Below, piece after piece: positions 1 through 8,375 of a stretch of 64,000 nucleotides of DNA; position 1 is the first letter of the stretch, and the number at the start of each line of letters is the position of its first letter. The translations under genes and the position numbers were made by a program. A model generated the notes under the pieces. That model saw only the letters and a list, made by a program, of their open reading frames with translations, was not told the DNA's origin and ran no database searches. The DNA is from Rikenellaceae bacterium. GTDB taxonomy: Bacteria > Bacteroidota > Bacteroidia > Bacteroidales > Rikenellaceae. The stretch covers positions 1 through 64,000 of the forward strand of contig SUZV01000010.1 in NCBI GenBank assembly GCA_015059715.1, in the 5' to 3' direction.

Positions 1-1
1 C

Positions 2-772
2 TGCGTGGCAGTAATCCTCGTAATGGATTTATTGCTTGCTCCCTCACATATCTTTGAACATGCCCTAATGGAGAGCGTATTGGGGTACGACCATCTGAAT
101 ACGCTAACACTCAATTGGGTGTCAATCCTCGGCGTGGTAATAGGTATTCTCTTCACTTGGCGGACCTTTGCTCGCCGCAAGTGGAGCTATCAACGAATGT
201 TGGTCATTGCCTTTTCGTGCTTTGCCTTTTACTTGGCGTACTTCTATTTCCGTATAGATTACAATATTCCCAAAGAGGCTCTCTACCTGCCCGTATTTGT
301 TCGCTCGGCGGGTTATGTGATGGTGGCGGTGATGATGCTAACGGCAAATGCCCGACTGCCTTTCCCCTATACATTCCTGCACGGCTTGTCATTCCAAAAT
401 ATGTTCAGCGCAGCATTGGCTGCACCTATTGGCAATGCCATCGTAGGTCGAGCATTGAAGGTTGTAATGACTCGCAACGCGATGTTGCTTGGCGAAAGAA
501 TGGACAGCGTAGAACTCTCCACCTCACACACCCAATTGGGCGAGTTGTATGGTATGGTACAAGTGCAGTCACTACTTGAATCTATGAAGGAGATTTACGG
601 TTGGTTGCTATTCGTAGCTATTGTATGCCTAATCGGACTTATGTTGCGATATAGTGGTATTCGACCAATGAGAGTGATTGAGCCTACTTATCGAGCCATT
701 CATAAGTTTATACGCCACGACATAAGATTGCGTTTGCGGTTACGCAGGCGTAATAGAGTTCTACAATCTTGA
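2..772 (+). CDS. Membrane transporter, probable MFS family, C-terminal part (5' end outside window)
   Basis: The reading frame is open to the window edge, so the gene probably begins upstream; the GTG at position 5 is only the first in-frame start-like codon. The visible 255 or so residues hold about five hydrophobic segments separated by short basic loops, and end in a strongly basic tail (residues about 235-255, rich in Arg). This pattern fits the C-terminal half of a major facilitator transporter of the drug-efflux (DHA2/EmrB) type, but no diagnostic motif is left, so the family is inferred from topology. A long inverted repeat follows the stop codon. The substrate cannot be told. Confidence 0.6.
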   Translation, partial: CVAVILVMDLLLAPSHIFEHALMESVLGYDHLNTLTLNWVSILGVVIGILFTWRTFARRKWSYQRMLVIAFSCFAFYLAYFYFRIDYNIPKEALYLPVFVRSAGYVMVAVMMLTANARLPFPYTFLHGLSFQNMFSAALAAPIGNAIVGRALKVVMTRNAMLLGERMDSVELSTSHTQLGELYGMVQVQSLLESMKEIYGWLLFVAIVCLIGLMLRYSGIRPMRVIEPTYRAIHKFIRHDIRLRLRLRRRNRVLQS

Positions 773-785
773 TTGAATAAAAGCA

Positions 786-838
786 TTATGAATATGAGGA
801 CCTGTGAAGTTTATTTCAACAAGTCCTCATATTCATAA
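786..838 (+). terminator. Long hairpin after the transporter gene
   Basis: A perfect 16-bp inverted repeat (786-801 with 823-838, arm TTATGAATATGAGGAC) lies 14 bases after the stop codon. It has no clear T tract, so it may end transcription or stabilise the 3' end of the message. Confidence 0.5.
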
Positions 839-841
839 GGT

Positions 842-961
842 GAGAGTGAATAAAAAGTGTATTTTGTCGTTAAGCTTGCCCTCAAAATCCTCATTTACGC
901 TGGGTAAACTGCGGTTTTTCGGGCTTCGCAGGCCTAAAACTACATCATTTTATTCACTCTC
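842..961. repeat. Terminal-inverted-repeat element (MITE-like)
   Basis: A 120-bp non-coding unit is bounded by perfect 14-bp inverted ends (GAGAGTGAATAAAA at 842-855 and its complement at 948-961). The left end and the following bases (GTGTATTTTGTCGTT) recur near 31035 in another intergenic region, so this is a dispersed element. No transposase is in the window. Confidence 0.5.
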
Positions 962-1048
962 TTAGGTTCAAGAGAAGGCTAAGATACTTTTTAGTCACCC
1001 CCCCCCAGAAAATATAAAATTATCGTATCATTACTAATTGCTCACTAC

Positions 1049-2380
1049 TTATAGTCTTGCCTTGATAGCCTTAGACTCCTCCTCGTAACCAGGCTTATCC
1101 AAGAGTGCGAACATATTCTTCTTATACGCCTCAACACCTGGCTGGTTGAATGGATTTACGCCGAGCAAGTAACCGCTTATGCCGCAACCCTTCTCGAAGA
1201 AGTAGAGTAGCTGACCTATGGTGCGCTCGTCGATGCGCTCAATCTCAAGAACAAGGTTGGGAACACCGCCGTCGATATGTGCAAGGCGAACACCGAGCTC
1301 GGCCATCTTGTTAATCTCCGAAAGTCGCTTGCCTGTAAGGAAGTTAAGACCGTCGAGGTTGGCCTCGTCAGACTCTACCTTAACCTCATACTTCGAGTTC
1401 TTCACCGAGATGATAGTCTCGAAGAGCGTGCGCTCGCCCTCCTGAATATACTGACCCATTGAGTGAAGGTCGGCAGTGAGTGTTACGCTTGCGGGGAAGA
1501 TGCCCTTAAGCTCCTTACCCTCAGACTCGCCATAGAGCTGCTTCCACCACTCGGCAATATACTGTAGCTTAGGCTCGTAAGACCCTAAAATCTCAATCTT
1601 CTTGCCAGCCTTATATAGCTCGTTACGCACGATGGCATACTGCGCGGCGATGTTCTCCTCAATAGGCGTAGCCTCGCCTGTAAGACGCTCCATGTCGCGA
1701 GCACCCTCAACAAAGGCCTCGACATCGACACCTGCGACAGCCAATGGCAGAAGACCTACGGGCGATAGTACCGAGTAGCGACCACCAACGTTGTCCTCGA
1801 TGATGAAGGTGTCGTAGCCCTCCTGTGTTGCGAGGGTCTTAAGAGCACCACGTGCCTTATCCGTAATTGCTACGATGCGCTCGGCAGCTTCGGCCTTGCC
1901 ATAGCGACGCTCAATCTCGGCCTTGAGGAGGCGGAAGGCGATAGCTGGCTCGGTTGTAGTACCCGACTTAGAGATTACGATAGCTGCGATAGAGTACTCC
2001 TTAAGGGCATCCATAAGCTCATAGGTGTAGTCCTCGGAGATATTCTCGCCCGCAAATACTACGGTAGGGTTGTCGTGACGCTTCTTAAGCGACTCGAAAG
2101 AGTTGGTCATAGCCTCAAGCACAGCCTTAGCACCGAGGTATGAGCCTCCGATACCTATGCATACAACAACCTCGGCCTTAGAGCGCAGACGCTCGGCAAC
2201 GCGCTTGATGTCGCTAAGGTGCTCATCCGAGATAGAGCTTGGAAGGTTGACCCATCCGAGGAAGTCGTTACCAGCACCCTCGCCAGTGTGGAGTAGACGG
2301 TTGGCACGCTGAGCCTCGGCCTGCATATCCGCTGTAATGGTGATGCCACTATGACGAGCATCGAAGTTGATAAGTTTCAT
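1049..2380 (-). CDS. pgi: Glucose-6-phosphate isomerase
   Basis: This enzyme interconverts glucose 6-phosphate and fructose 6-phosphate in glycolysis and gluconeogenesis in the cytoplasm. The 443-aa protein has the short architecture of Gram-positive and Bacteroidetes isomerases (E. coli is about 549 aa). Visible hallmarks are the sugar-phosphate-binding segment [13 protein letters not shown] near residue 75, the family signature around [14 protein letters not shown] near residue 200, the GESEGKE segment near residue 285, and the C-terminal [13 protein letters not shown] signature with its catalytic Lys. It sits 54 bases downstream of gpsA on the same strand, so the two are probably co-transcribed, joining a glycolytic step with glycerol-phosphate supply. 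Confidence 0.97.
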   Translation of the reverse strand: MKLINFDARHSGITITADMQAEAQRANRLLHTGEGAGNDFLGWVNLPSSISDEHLSDIKRVAERLRSKAEVVVCIGIGGSYLGAKAVLEAMTNSFESLKKRHDNPTVVFAGENISEDYTYELMDALKEYSIAAIVISKSGTTTEPAIAFRLLKAEIERRYGKAEAAERIVAITDKARGALKTLATQEGYDTFIIEDNVGGRYSVLSPVGLLPLAVAGVDVEAFVEGARDMERLTGEATPIEENIAAQYAIVRNELYKAGKKIEILGSYEPKLQYIAEWWKQLYGESEGKELKGIFPASVTLTADLHSMGQYIQEGERTLFETIISVKNSKYEVKVESDEANLDGLNFLTGKRLSEINKMAELGVRLAHIDGGVPNLVLEIERIDERTIGQLLYFFEKGCGISGYLLGVNPFNQPGVEAYKKNMFALLDKPGYEEESKAIKARL

Positions 2381-2434
2381 AATCTTGAAAATTTATATAG
2401 TTATTGAGTTATTGACCTTAACCTTAGTGTAGTA

Positions 2435-3439
2435 TTAGTGTAGTATGAGCGTGAGGGCCTGCATCGCCTTACGTGCCGAGGCCTTGTTGTAGAGCACCTC
2501 CCACACCATATCGGCGATAGGCATCTCGATATTGCGGCGCATAGAGCTGCGACGTATACACTCGGCGGCGTAGTAACCCTCGGCGACCATAGTCATCTCG
2601 TTGAGCGCACTCTTTACCGAGCACCCCTTGCCAAGAAGCGTACCGAGGCGACGGTTGCGGCTTAGAGGCGAGTAGCAGGTGACAAGCAGGTCGCCCATAT
2701 AGGCTGCGGTGTTGATGTTGCGCCCCTGCTTGGGTACAGCCTCGTCGATGAAGTGCTTCATCTCGGCGGCGCAGCACGAGATGAGCACAGCGAGGAAGTT
2801 ATCGCCATAGCGCAGACCTACGGCGATACCTACGGCCAAGGCGTAGACATTCTTCATGATTGCTGCGGCCTCGACACCGAGCACATCATCCGAGATGCTG
2901 CAACGGAAGAAGTCGTTGGAGAGCACGTCGCGCACGCGCTCGGCAGTAGTCATATTGTCGGCAGCAACGGTTAGGTACGTGAGCTGACACTGTCCCACCT
3001 CCTCGGCGTGTGACGGACCTGTGACCACGGCGAGCTGTGACATAGGCACGTCGTAGTAGCGGTTCATATGCTCGACGATGGTCAGGTAGTCGCCAGGGAT
3101 GATACCCTTGACGGCCGAAACGACAATCTTGTCGGCGAGGCTCACGCTCAAAGGTTCGAGGAACTTCTTCAGAAAGGCCGACGGCATAGCGAGGATGACG
3201 ATGTCGGCATCGCGCACCACCTCGTTGATATCTGCCGAGGCAGTGAAGAACTCCTTGTCGATGTAGCACCAGGGGAGGTACTTCGAGTTGAGGCTGCGTA
3301 GTTCGAGTGACTCGCGTATATCGTCGTTAAGCACCAGCCAATTTACGTGGTGGTGGTTTATGGTAAGTGTCTTTACAATGGCTGTCGCCCAGCTGCCATA
3401 GCCTACTACGGCACACTTAGGATTGCTCGCTTGATTCAT
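2435..3439 (-). CDS. gpsA: Glycerol-3-phosphate dehydrogenase [NAD(P)+]
   Basis: This enzyme reduces dihydroxyacetone phosphate to sn-glycerol 3-phosphate for phospholipid synthesis. The N-terminal Rossmann fold shows VVGYGSWATA (the family usually has GAGSWGTA), followed by the conserved VSAVKGI and TGPSHAEEV segments and the C-terminal helical domain with KNVYALAVGIAVGL. I chose the ATG at 3439 (334 aa), which starts MNQASNPKCAVVGYG. A longer frame to 3499 would add about 20 residues, but these run into the likely mreB promoter and would precede the Rossmann strand without homology. Next to pgi, in the same direction. Confidence 0.95.
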   Translation of the reverse strand: MNQASNPKCAVVGYGSWATAIVKTLTINHHHVNWLVLNDDIRESLELRSLNSKYLPWCYIDKEFFTASADINEVVRDADIVILAMPSAFLKKFLEPLSVSLADKIVVSAVKGIIPGDYLTIVEHMNRYYDVPMSQLAVVTGPSHAEEVGQCQLTYLTVAADNMTTAERVRDVLSNDFFRCSISDDVLGVEAAAIMKNVYALAVGIAVGLRYGDNFLAVLISCCAAEMKHFIDEAVPKQGRNINTAAYMGDLLVTCYSPLSRNRRLGTLLGKGCSVKSALNEMTMVAEGYYAAECIRRSSMRRNIEMPIADMVWEVLYNKASARKAMQALTLILH

Positions 3440-3484
3440 AGATACAAAATTATTGACAAAATTAACAAAAAAATGTGAAAACTC

Positions 3485-3517
3485 TTGCAAAATGTCCATA
3501 TCTTTTTTCTATCTTTG
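3485..3517 (+). promoter_or_regulatory. Likely promoter of the mre-rod operon
   Basis: TATCTTTG at 3510-3517 matches the Bacteroidetes -7 element TAnnTTTG. A TTG lies 22 bp upstream at 3485-3487, slightly longer than the usual 19-20 bp. Transcription would begin near 3524, giving a leader of about 230 nt before mreB. Confidence 0.5.
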
Positions 3518-3523
3518 CAAACG

Positions 3524-3756
3524 GGTATGGCTCAGTTTTGTTGAAAATGTGGCTAACCTATTGATTATATGGTGTTTTCGACCCTGATGCGAGAGTGCGT
3601 CATGAGTCGCTTTTTTTGTCTATCTGCCAGTTTAGGATGCTACGGATGATAATAAAAAGTGGGGGTCGAGGCGTTATTTGAGGGCCGCATGGCCCATTGT
3701 TGCACATCGTGCGTATGTGCAAGGCTTAAACTTTGAGTAAATAAATAGTAACATAT
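3524..3756 (+). other. Long 5' leader of mreB, no gene seen
   Basis: No convincing ORF lies here. It holds several possible hairpins: TGATGC/GCGTCA (3585-3603) followed after eight bases by seven Ts (3611-3617), GGGCC/GGCCC around 3682-3695, and a TTGCACAT/ATGTGCAA stem near 3700-3722. The T-run after a stem suggests attenuation, but the stem is weak. Confidence 0.3.
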
Positions 3757-4785
3757 ATGGGAATATTTTCACTGACACAGGAGTTAGCTATTGACCTCGG
3801 TACGGCCAATACGCTGATTATGCACAACGGCAAGGTTGTCGTTGACGAGCCCTCTATCGTGGCTCTAAGCATCAAGACGGGCGATCTTATGGCTATCGGC
3901 CACAAGGCGCGCCTAATGGATGGTAAGACACACTCGAACCTCCGCACTATACGCCCTCTGAAGGATGGTGTTATCGCCGACTTCGAGGCTACCGAGCTTA
4001 TGCTTCGTGGCCTTATCAAGAAGGTGGGTGCTACGCGCGGTATGTTCGCCCCCTCGCTACGTATGATGATTTGTATACCTTCGGGCTCTACAAACGTAGA
4101 GATTCGTGCGGTGCGTGACTCGGCACAGCATGCTGGTGGTCGTGAGATATACCTTATCTTCGAGCCTATGGCCGCAGCTCTCGGTGCAGGTCTTGATGTC
4201 GAGGCTCCTGAGGGTAACCTTATCATCGATATAGGTGGCGGTACCTCGGAGATTGCTTGTATCTCGCTCGGCGGTATCGTCTGCTCGAAGTCTATAAACG
4301 TGGCAGGTGATGTATTTACAAACGATATCCAGAACTACATCCGCCAGCAGCATGGCATCCGTATCGGTGAGCGTACTGCCGAGGATATAAAGTGTGCCAT
4401 CGGTGCTGCGGTGCCCGAGCTTGAGAACGAGCCCGAGGACTACATCTTCACTGGCTCGAATATGCTCACCAACTTGCCACAGACCGTGACGCTCAACTAT
4501 AGCGAGATTGCCTACGCCTTGGATAAGTCGCTTGTTAAGCTCGATAATGCTTTGATGGAGGTGTTGGAGGAGATGCCACCCGAGCTATACTCTGACGTGG
4601 TGAAGAATGGTATCTACTTAGCTGGTGGTGGTGCCCTGATTAAGGGTCTTGACGAGCGTCTTTCGAAGAAGTCGGGATTGCCCGTACATATCGCCGAGGA
4701 TCCACTTCGTGCCATTGCACGTGGTACGTGCATAGCACTTAACAACATCGGTAACTTCTCATTCCTTATGGGTGGCGAGAAGTAG
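3757..4785 (+). CDS. mreB: Rod shape-determining protein MreB (bacterial actin)
   Basis: MreB is an actin-like ATPase that forms membrane-attached filaments and steers the elongation-type peptidoglycan machinery. At 342 aa it has the normal length. The phosphate-1 motif DLGTANTL starts at residue 13 (after the short N-terminal FSLTQELAI, a possible membrane-binding segment), the phosphate-2 motif DIGGGTSEIA lies near residue 158, and the adenosine motif LAGGGALIKGL is near residue 290. It is the first gene of a shape operon with mreC, mreD, PBP2 and rodA, although 200 bases separate it from mreC. The start follows an A/T-rich stretch typical of Bacteroidetes. Confidence 0.97.
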   Translation: MGIFSLTQELAIDLGTANTLIMHNGKVVVDEPSIVALSIKTGDLMAIGHKARLMDGKTHSNLRTIRPLKDGVIADFEATELMLRGLIKKVGATRGMFAPSLRMMICIPSGSTNVEIRAVRDSAQHAGGREIYLIFEPMAAALGAGLDVEAPEGNLIIDIGGGTSEIACISLGGIVCSKSINVAGDVFTNDIQNYIRQQHGIRIGERTAEDIKCAIGAAVPELENEPEDYIFTGSNMLTNLPQTVTLNYSEIAYALDKSLVKLDNALMEVLEEMPPELYSDVVKNGIYLAGGGALIKGLDERLSKKSGLPVHIAEDPLRAIARGTCIALNNIGNFSFLMGGEK

Positions 4786-4987
4786 TGTTGTAGCTGCTTA
4801 CATATTTACTAATCTATAGAACGTATCTTAAGATATTGTTCTAATATAGCGGGGCTGTCGGCATAGGGTGCGGCAGCCTCACTAAGGATTTTCAAGGGGC
4901 GTAACATTGCGATACCCGAAAATAGGTGGGCTTATGCATAAGGTTTGGCTAATCGTTGGCTAATCTAAAGAAGAATTTCACATTGTT

Positions 4988-5830
4988 ATGTACAGACTTA
5001 TAGAGTTCATAAAGCGTATATACGTATTGGTGCTCTTCCTCATTATCGAGGGTGTGGCATTGTGGAGCTATGCCTCCTCGTCGCCATATACCGAGGCCAA
5101 GATATTGTCGCGCACCACGGCAGTGGGTGGGGCGATAAGCAGCACCATAGGTGATGTCGAGCACTTCTTCTCATTAGCCGAGAACAACCGCCTACTTACC
5201 GAGCGTGTTGCAGAGCTTAGCGAGCAACTTGCGGTATATGATGAGCGCGGCATGGCCGACATTGTGGGTGGCGGCGACCTTGTCGATAGCCTCGACAAGG
5301 AGCATATGGGCCACTTCCGCTATCGCGAGGCGCGTACAGTGTCGATGACGACAAACCGCCTGCGTAACTTTATAGTCCTCGATAAGGGTACCGAGGAGGG
5401 TATAGCCCCCGATATGGGTGTTATCACGCCGAATAACGAGCTTGTGGGGTATGTGGTGTCGTGCAGCTCGCACTACTGCGTGGTGCAGCCTATGCTCAAC
5501 GTAGAGTTCAGTACAGGAGGTCGTTTGGTCGATAATGACCACGTATGTATGATTATATGGCCTGGTGACTCGAAGTATAGAGTCGAGGCGCAGGATATAT
5601 CGGTCTATGCCGAGCCTCGCGAGGGTATGATTGTCGAGGTGCGCTCGGAGCGTCTGCCCAAGGGCGTGAGGATAGGCACGATAGAGTCCTGTGAGCTAAA
5701 CTCGACAAAGTCGGCATATAGCGCGGTGATAACGATAGCTGCCGATATGTCGCGCTTGGACAACGTGCTGATAGTCGAGAATACGCACTATGGCGAGCTT
5801 GAGGCGTTAAAGCAGGAGCTAAACCTGTAG
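4988..5830 (+). CDS. mreC: Rod shape-determining protein MreC
   Basis: MreC is a periplasmic scaffold that activates PBP2 in the elongasome. The 280-aa protein has one N-terminal membrane anchor (residues about 8-30), then a coiled-coil stretch (about 60-85, ENNRLLTERVAELSEQLAVY), then the two beta-barrel domains of the MreC family (about 110-275; note VLDKGTEEGIAPDMGVI and the RLPKGVRIGTIESCE segment). A GC-rich hairpin around GGCTG/CAGCC at 4854-4879 precedes it, so mreB and mreC could be expressed unequally. mreD follows 65 bases later. Confidence 0.93.
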   Translation: MYRLIEFIKRIYVLVLFLIIEGVALWSYASSSPYTEAKILSRTTAVGGAISSTIGDVEHFFSLAENNRLLTERVAELSEQLAVYDERGMADIVGGGDLVDSLDKEHMGHFRYREARTVSMTTNRLRNFIVLDKGTEEGIAPDMGVITPNNELVGYVVSCSSHYCVVQPMLNVEFSTGGRLVDNDHVCMIIWPGDSKYRVEAQDISVYAEPREGMIVEVRSERLPKGVRIGTIESCELNSTKSAYSAVITIAADMSRLDNVLIVENTHYGELEALKQELNL

Positions 5831-5895
5831 GTGTGAGTGTCGGTTTATAGCGAGAGCCTCTATTATTCAAAAAACAGAGAATAGTGACATAAGTG

Positions 5896-6408
5896 ATGTT
5901 TAGAAGTGTTCCATACTTGGCAATGACACTGATGGTGTTGTTCCTCCAGATATTTATCCTCGATGAGCTATCTATAGCACTATGGCTTAGGCCCATGATA
6001 TTTCCGCTTATCGTGGTGCTGCTGCCTATGGAGTGGCGCACGATATGGGTTATGTTGTCAACGCTTGCCATAGGTCTTATTATGGACCTTGCGCTGGGTG
6101 GTGCGGGGTTGTATACCGCCACGCTGCTGCCGCTTGCGGTTATGCGCGGTTCGGTGCTCTACATCACCACGCGACGCAGTGTCGAGCATGGCGACCAGAC
6201 ATCGCTCTTCTCGCGCCTTACGATGCGCAATATGATGATATACGTTGGTGCTATGCTTGTGCTACATCATACGATGTTCTTCCTCTTGGAGCGACTCTCG
6301 TTTGCTATGCCCGTTATGCTCGTAGCGACGATTTTGTGCAGCTCGCTGCTCTCGCTCCTGATAGCGTGGCCCATAGTGCGACTATTTAGCTCTAAAATAG
6401 TGTTGTAA
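5896..6408 (+). CDS. mreD: Rod shape-determining protein MreD
   Basis: A small, very hydrophobic inner-membrane protein of 170 aa with five or six transmembrane segments, placed between mreC and the PBP2 gene, as is usual for MreD. MreD is a membrane partner of MreC and MreB in side-wall growth. A GTG lies directly before the ATG used here (5893), and either could be the start. The stop is followed after two bases by the PBP2 start, so the genes are translationally close. Sequence conservation in MreD is weak; the call rests mainly on topology and position. Confidence 0.88.
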   Translation: MFRSVPYLAMTLMVLFLQIFILDELSIALWLRPMIFPLIVVLLPMEWRTIWVMLSTLAIGLIMDLALGGAGLYTATLLPLAVMRGSVLYITTRRSVEHGDQTSLFSRLTMRNMMIYVGAMLVLHHTMFFLLERLSFAMPVMLVATILCSSLLSLLIAWPIVRLFSSKIVL

Positions 6409-6410
6409 CG

Positions 6411-8291
6411 ATGTACGAACAGGGTAATACGCGATATAAGATACTTCGGATATTGGTCGTGGCCGTAGGTGTTGTTATGCTCCTGCGCCTCTTCTCTATG
6501 CAGATACTCTCGGATGAGTACGACCAGAAGGCTATGAAGAATATCGTGCGTACCGAGATAGAGTACCCTATGCGTGGCGAGGTGTTGGACCGCCGAGGCG
6601 AGTACCTCGTTAAGAGCCGTGTATGTTACGACGTGATGGTGATATATAAGGAGCTACCCAAGCAAGGCTTCGACACGCTACGTCTTGCGACAATCTTAGA
6701 GATTACGCCCGAGGCTCTGGCCAAGAAGCTTGAGCAGGCAAGGCGGAGTCCTCGCGCCCCGATAATGGTGACCAACTACCTGTCGCAGGATAACAAGCTG
6801 CTCTTGGACGAGGGTAGCTTTACGGGTTTCCATACGCGCTTCCGCACAGCGCGTGAGTATCCGCGTAAGATAGGTGGCAACCTACTTGGCTATGTCAGCG
6901 AGGTAAACGACCGTCAGGTGCGTATGTGGGAGTACTACGACATTGGCGACTATATCGGCGTTGGTGGCGTGGAGTCTGCCTACGAGACGGAGCTGCGTGG
7001 CGAGAAGGGTGTTCGCTACCGCATATACGACTCGCATGGTGCGCTCAAGGGTGAGTATAACGATGGCGTAGATGATATCCTGCCTGTAAAGGGTGCGCAG
7101 CTTACGTCGACCATAGATGCTCGTCTGCAGGAGTTTACCGAGGAGCTTATGGTGGGCAAGATAGGTGCTGTTGTGGCCATCGAGCCCTCGACGGGCGAGA
7201 TTTTGGTGATGGTCTCGTCGCCAACGTATAACCCCGACCTTATGGTGGGTCGTCAGCGTAATAACAACTATGCCGCCATGCTCCACAACCAGCGTCAGCC
7301 GCAGTTTAACCGTGCGGTGAAGGCGAAGTATCCTCCAGGCTCGACATTTAAGCTTGTGCAGGGCCTCATAGGACTTCAGGAGGGTGTGTTGCGCGCCTCG
7401 GACCGCTATCCTTGCAGTATGGGCTTTAGCTACGGTACACGTAAGATGGCCTGCCACGCACACTCCTCGCCACTAAACCTTCAGGATGCTGTGGCACACT
7501 CGTGCAACGCCTACTTCTGCTACGTCTTTCGCGACCTTATCACCAATCCGAAGTATGGCTCGATAAAGGAGGGTGTAAGGCGGTGGAATGAATATGTGTA
7601 TAGCTTTGGCTTTGGTCGTCGTCTCGGTACGGACCTCTATGGCGAGGGCCCAGGCTATGTGCCTACGCCCGAGTACTACGACAGGGCGTATAACGACCGC
7701 TGGAACTGGGGTTCGGTGATATCGTGTGCCATCGGTCAGGGCGAGATGGGATGTACGCCATTGCAGATGGCCAACCTTGCGGCTATCGTTGCCAACCGAG
7801 GTTACTACTATATACCCCACCTTATCAAGCATATCGAGGGACGTGACTCGATAGATAGGCGTTTCTATGAGCGACACTATACGCTCGTCGACTCGATACA
7901 CTTTGTACCTATTGTCGAGGGTATGTGGCGCAGTGTCAACGTTGCAGGTACATCGGGTAAGGCGCGATTGGCAGGGTTGGACGTATGTGGTAAGACAGGT
8001 ACGGCACAGAACCCTAATGGTGCTGACCACTCGACATTCCTGTCGTTTGCCCCGAAGAATAACCCCAAGATAGCCATCTCGGTATATATCGAGCATGGTG
8101 GCTTCGGCTCGGAGATAGCTGTGCCTATAGCCAGCCTCGTCGAGGAGCTATATCTAACGGATACAATCACTCGCCCCGAGATGGTCGAAAAGGTGCTCAA
8201 CTTTAAGCCCAACTATAGTCGTAACTACGATGAAAAGCAGCGTAAGTATGACCTTAAGCGCGCTGAGGAGCAGAGAAAAAAGAGAAAGTAA
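6411..8291 (+). CDS. mrdA: Penicillin-binding protein 2 (elongasome transpeptidase)
   Basis: PBP2 cross-links peptidoglycan during side-wall elongation. The 626-aa class B PBP has an N-terminal membrane anchor (residues about 9-28), the dimerisation/pedestal domain with the RGEVLDRRGEYL start motif near residue 55, and a C-terminal transpeptidase domain. The three catalytic motifs are all present: S311-T-F-K, S364-C-N and K528-T-G. The tail from about residue 605 is highly charged. It lies between mreD and rodA, its partner glycosyltransferase, so all elongasome core proteins are made from one locus. Confidence 0.96.
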   Translation: MYEQGNTRYKILRILVVAVGVVMLLRLFSMQILSDEYDQKAMKNIVRTEIEYPMRGEVLDRRGEYLVKSRVCYDVMVIYKELPKQGFDTLRLATILEITPEALAKKLEQARRSPRAPIMVTNYLSQDNKLLLDEGSFTGFHTRFRTAREYPRKIGGNLLGYVSEVNDRQVRMWEYYDIGDYIGVGGVESAYETELRGEKGVRYRIYDSHGALKGEYNDGVDDILPVKGAQLTSTIDARLQEFTEELMVGKIGAVVAIEPSTGEILVMVSSPTYNPDLMVGRQRNNNYAAMLHNQRQPQFNRAVKAKYPPGSTFKLVQGLIGLQEGVLRASDRYPCSMGFSYGTRKMACHAHSSPLNLQDAVAHSCNAYFCYVFRDLITNPKYGSIKEGVRRWNEYVYSFGFGRRLGTDLYGEGPGYVPTPEYYDRAYNDRWNWGSVISCAIGQGEMGCTPLQMANLAAIVANRGYYYIPHLIKHIEGRDSIDRRFYERHYTLVDSIHFVPIVEGMWRSVNVAGTSGKARLAGLDVCGKTGTAQNPNGADHSTFLSFAPKNNPKIAISVYIEHGGFGSEIAVPIASLVEELYLTDTITRPEMVEKVLNFKPNYSRNYDEKQRKYDLKRAEEQRKKRK

Positions 8292-8375
8292 GTAAATAGG
8301 TGAAACGCTGTGTGGAGGGTATATTTCGGCCAATCCGATTTATAGTGCCTAACAACAAAAGTAGTGTAGAGGTAT

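Noticed and set aside
3726..4226. 166-codon open frame antisense to the mreB start
   Set aside because: Shadow of mreB codons; rich in Ser, Arg and Ile with no recognisable fold.
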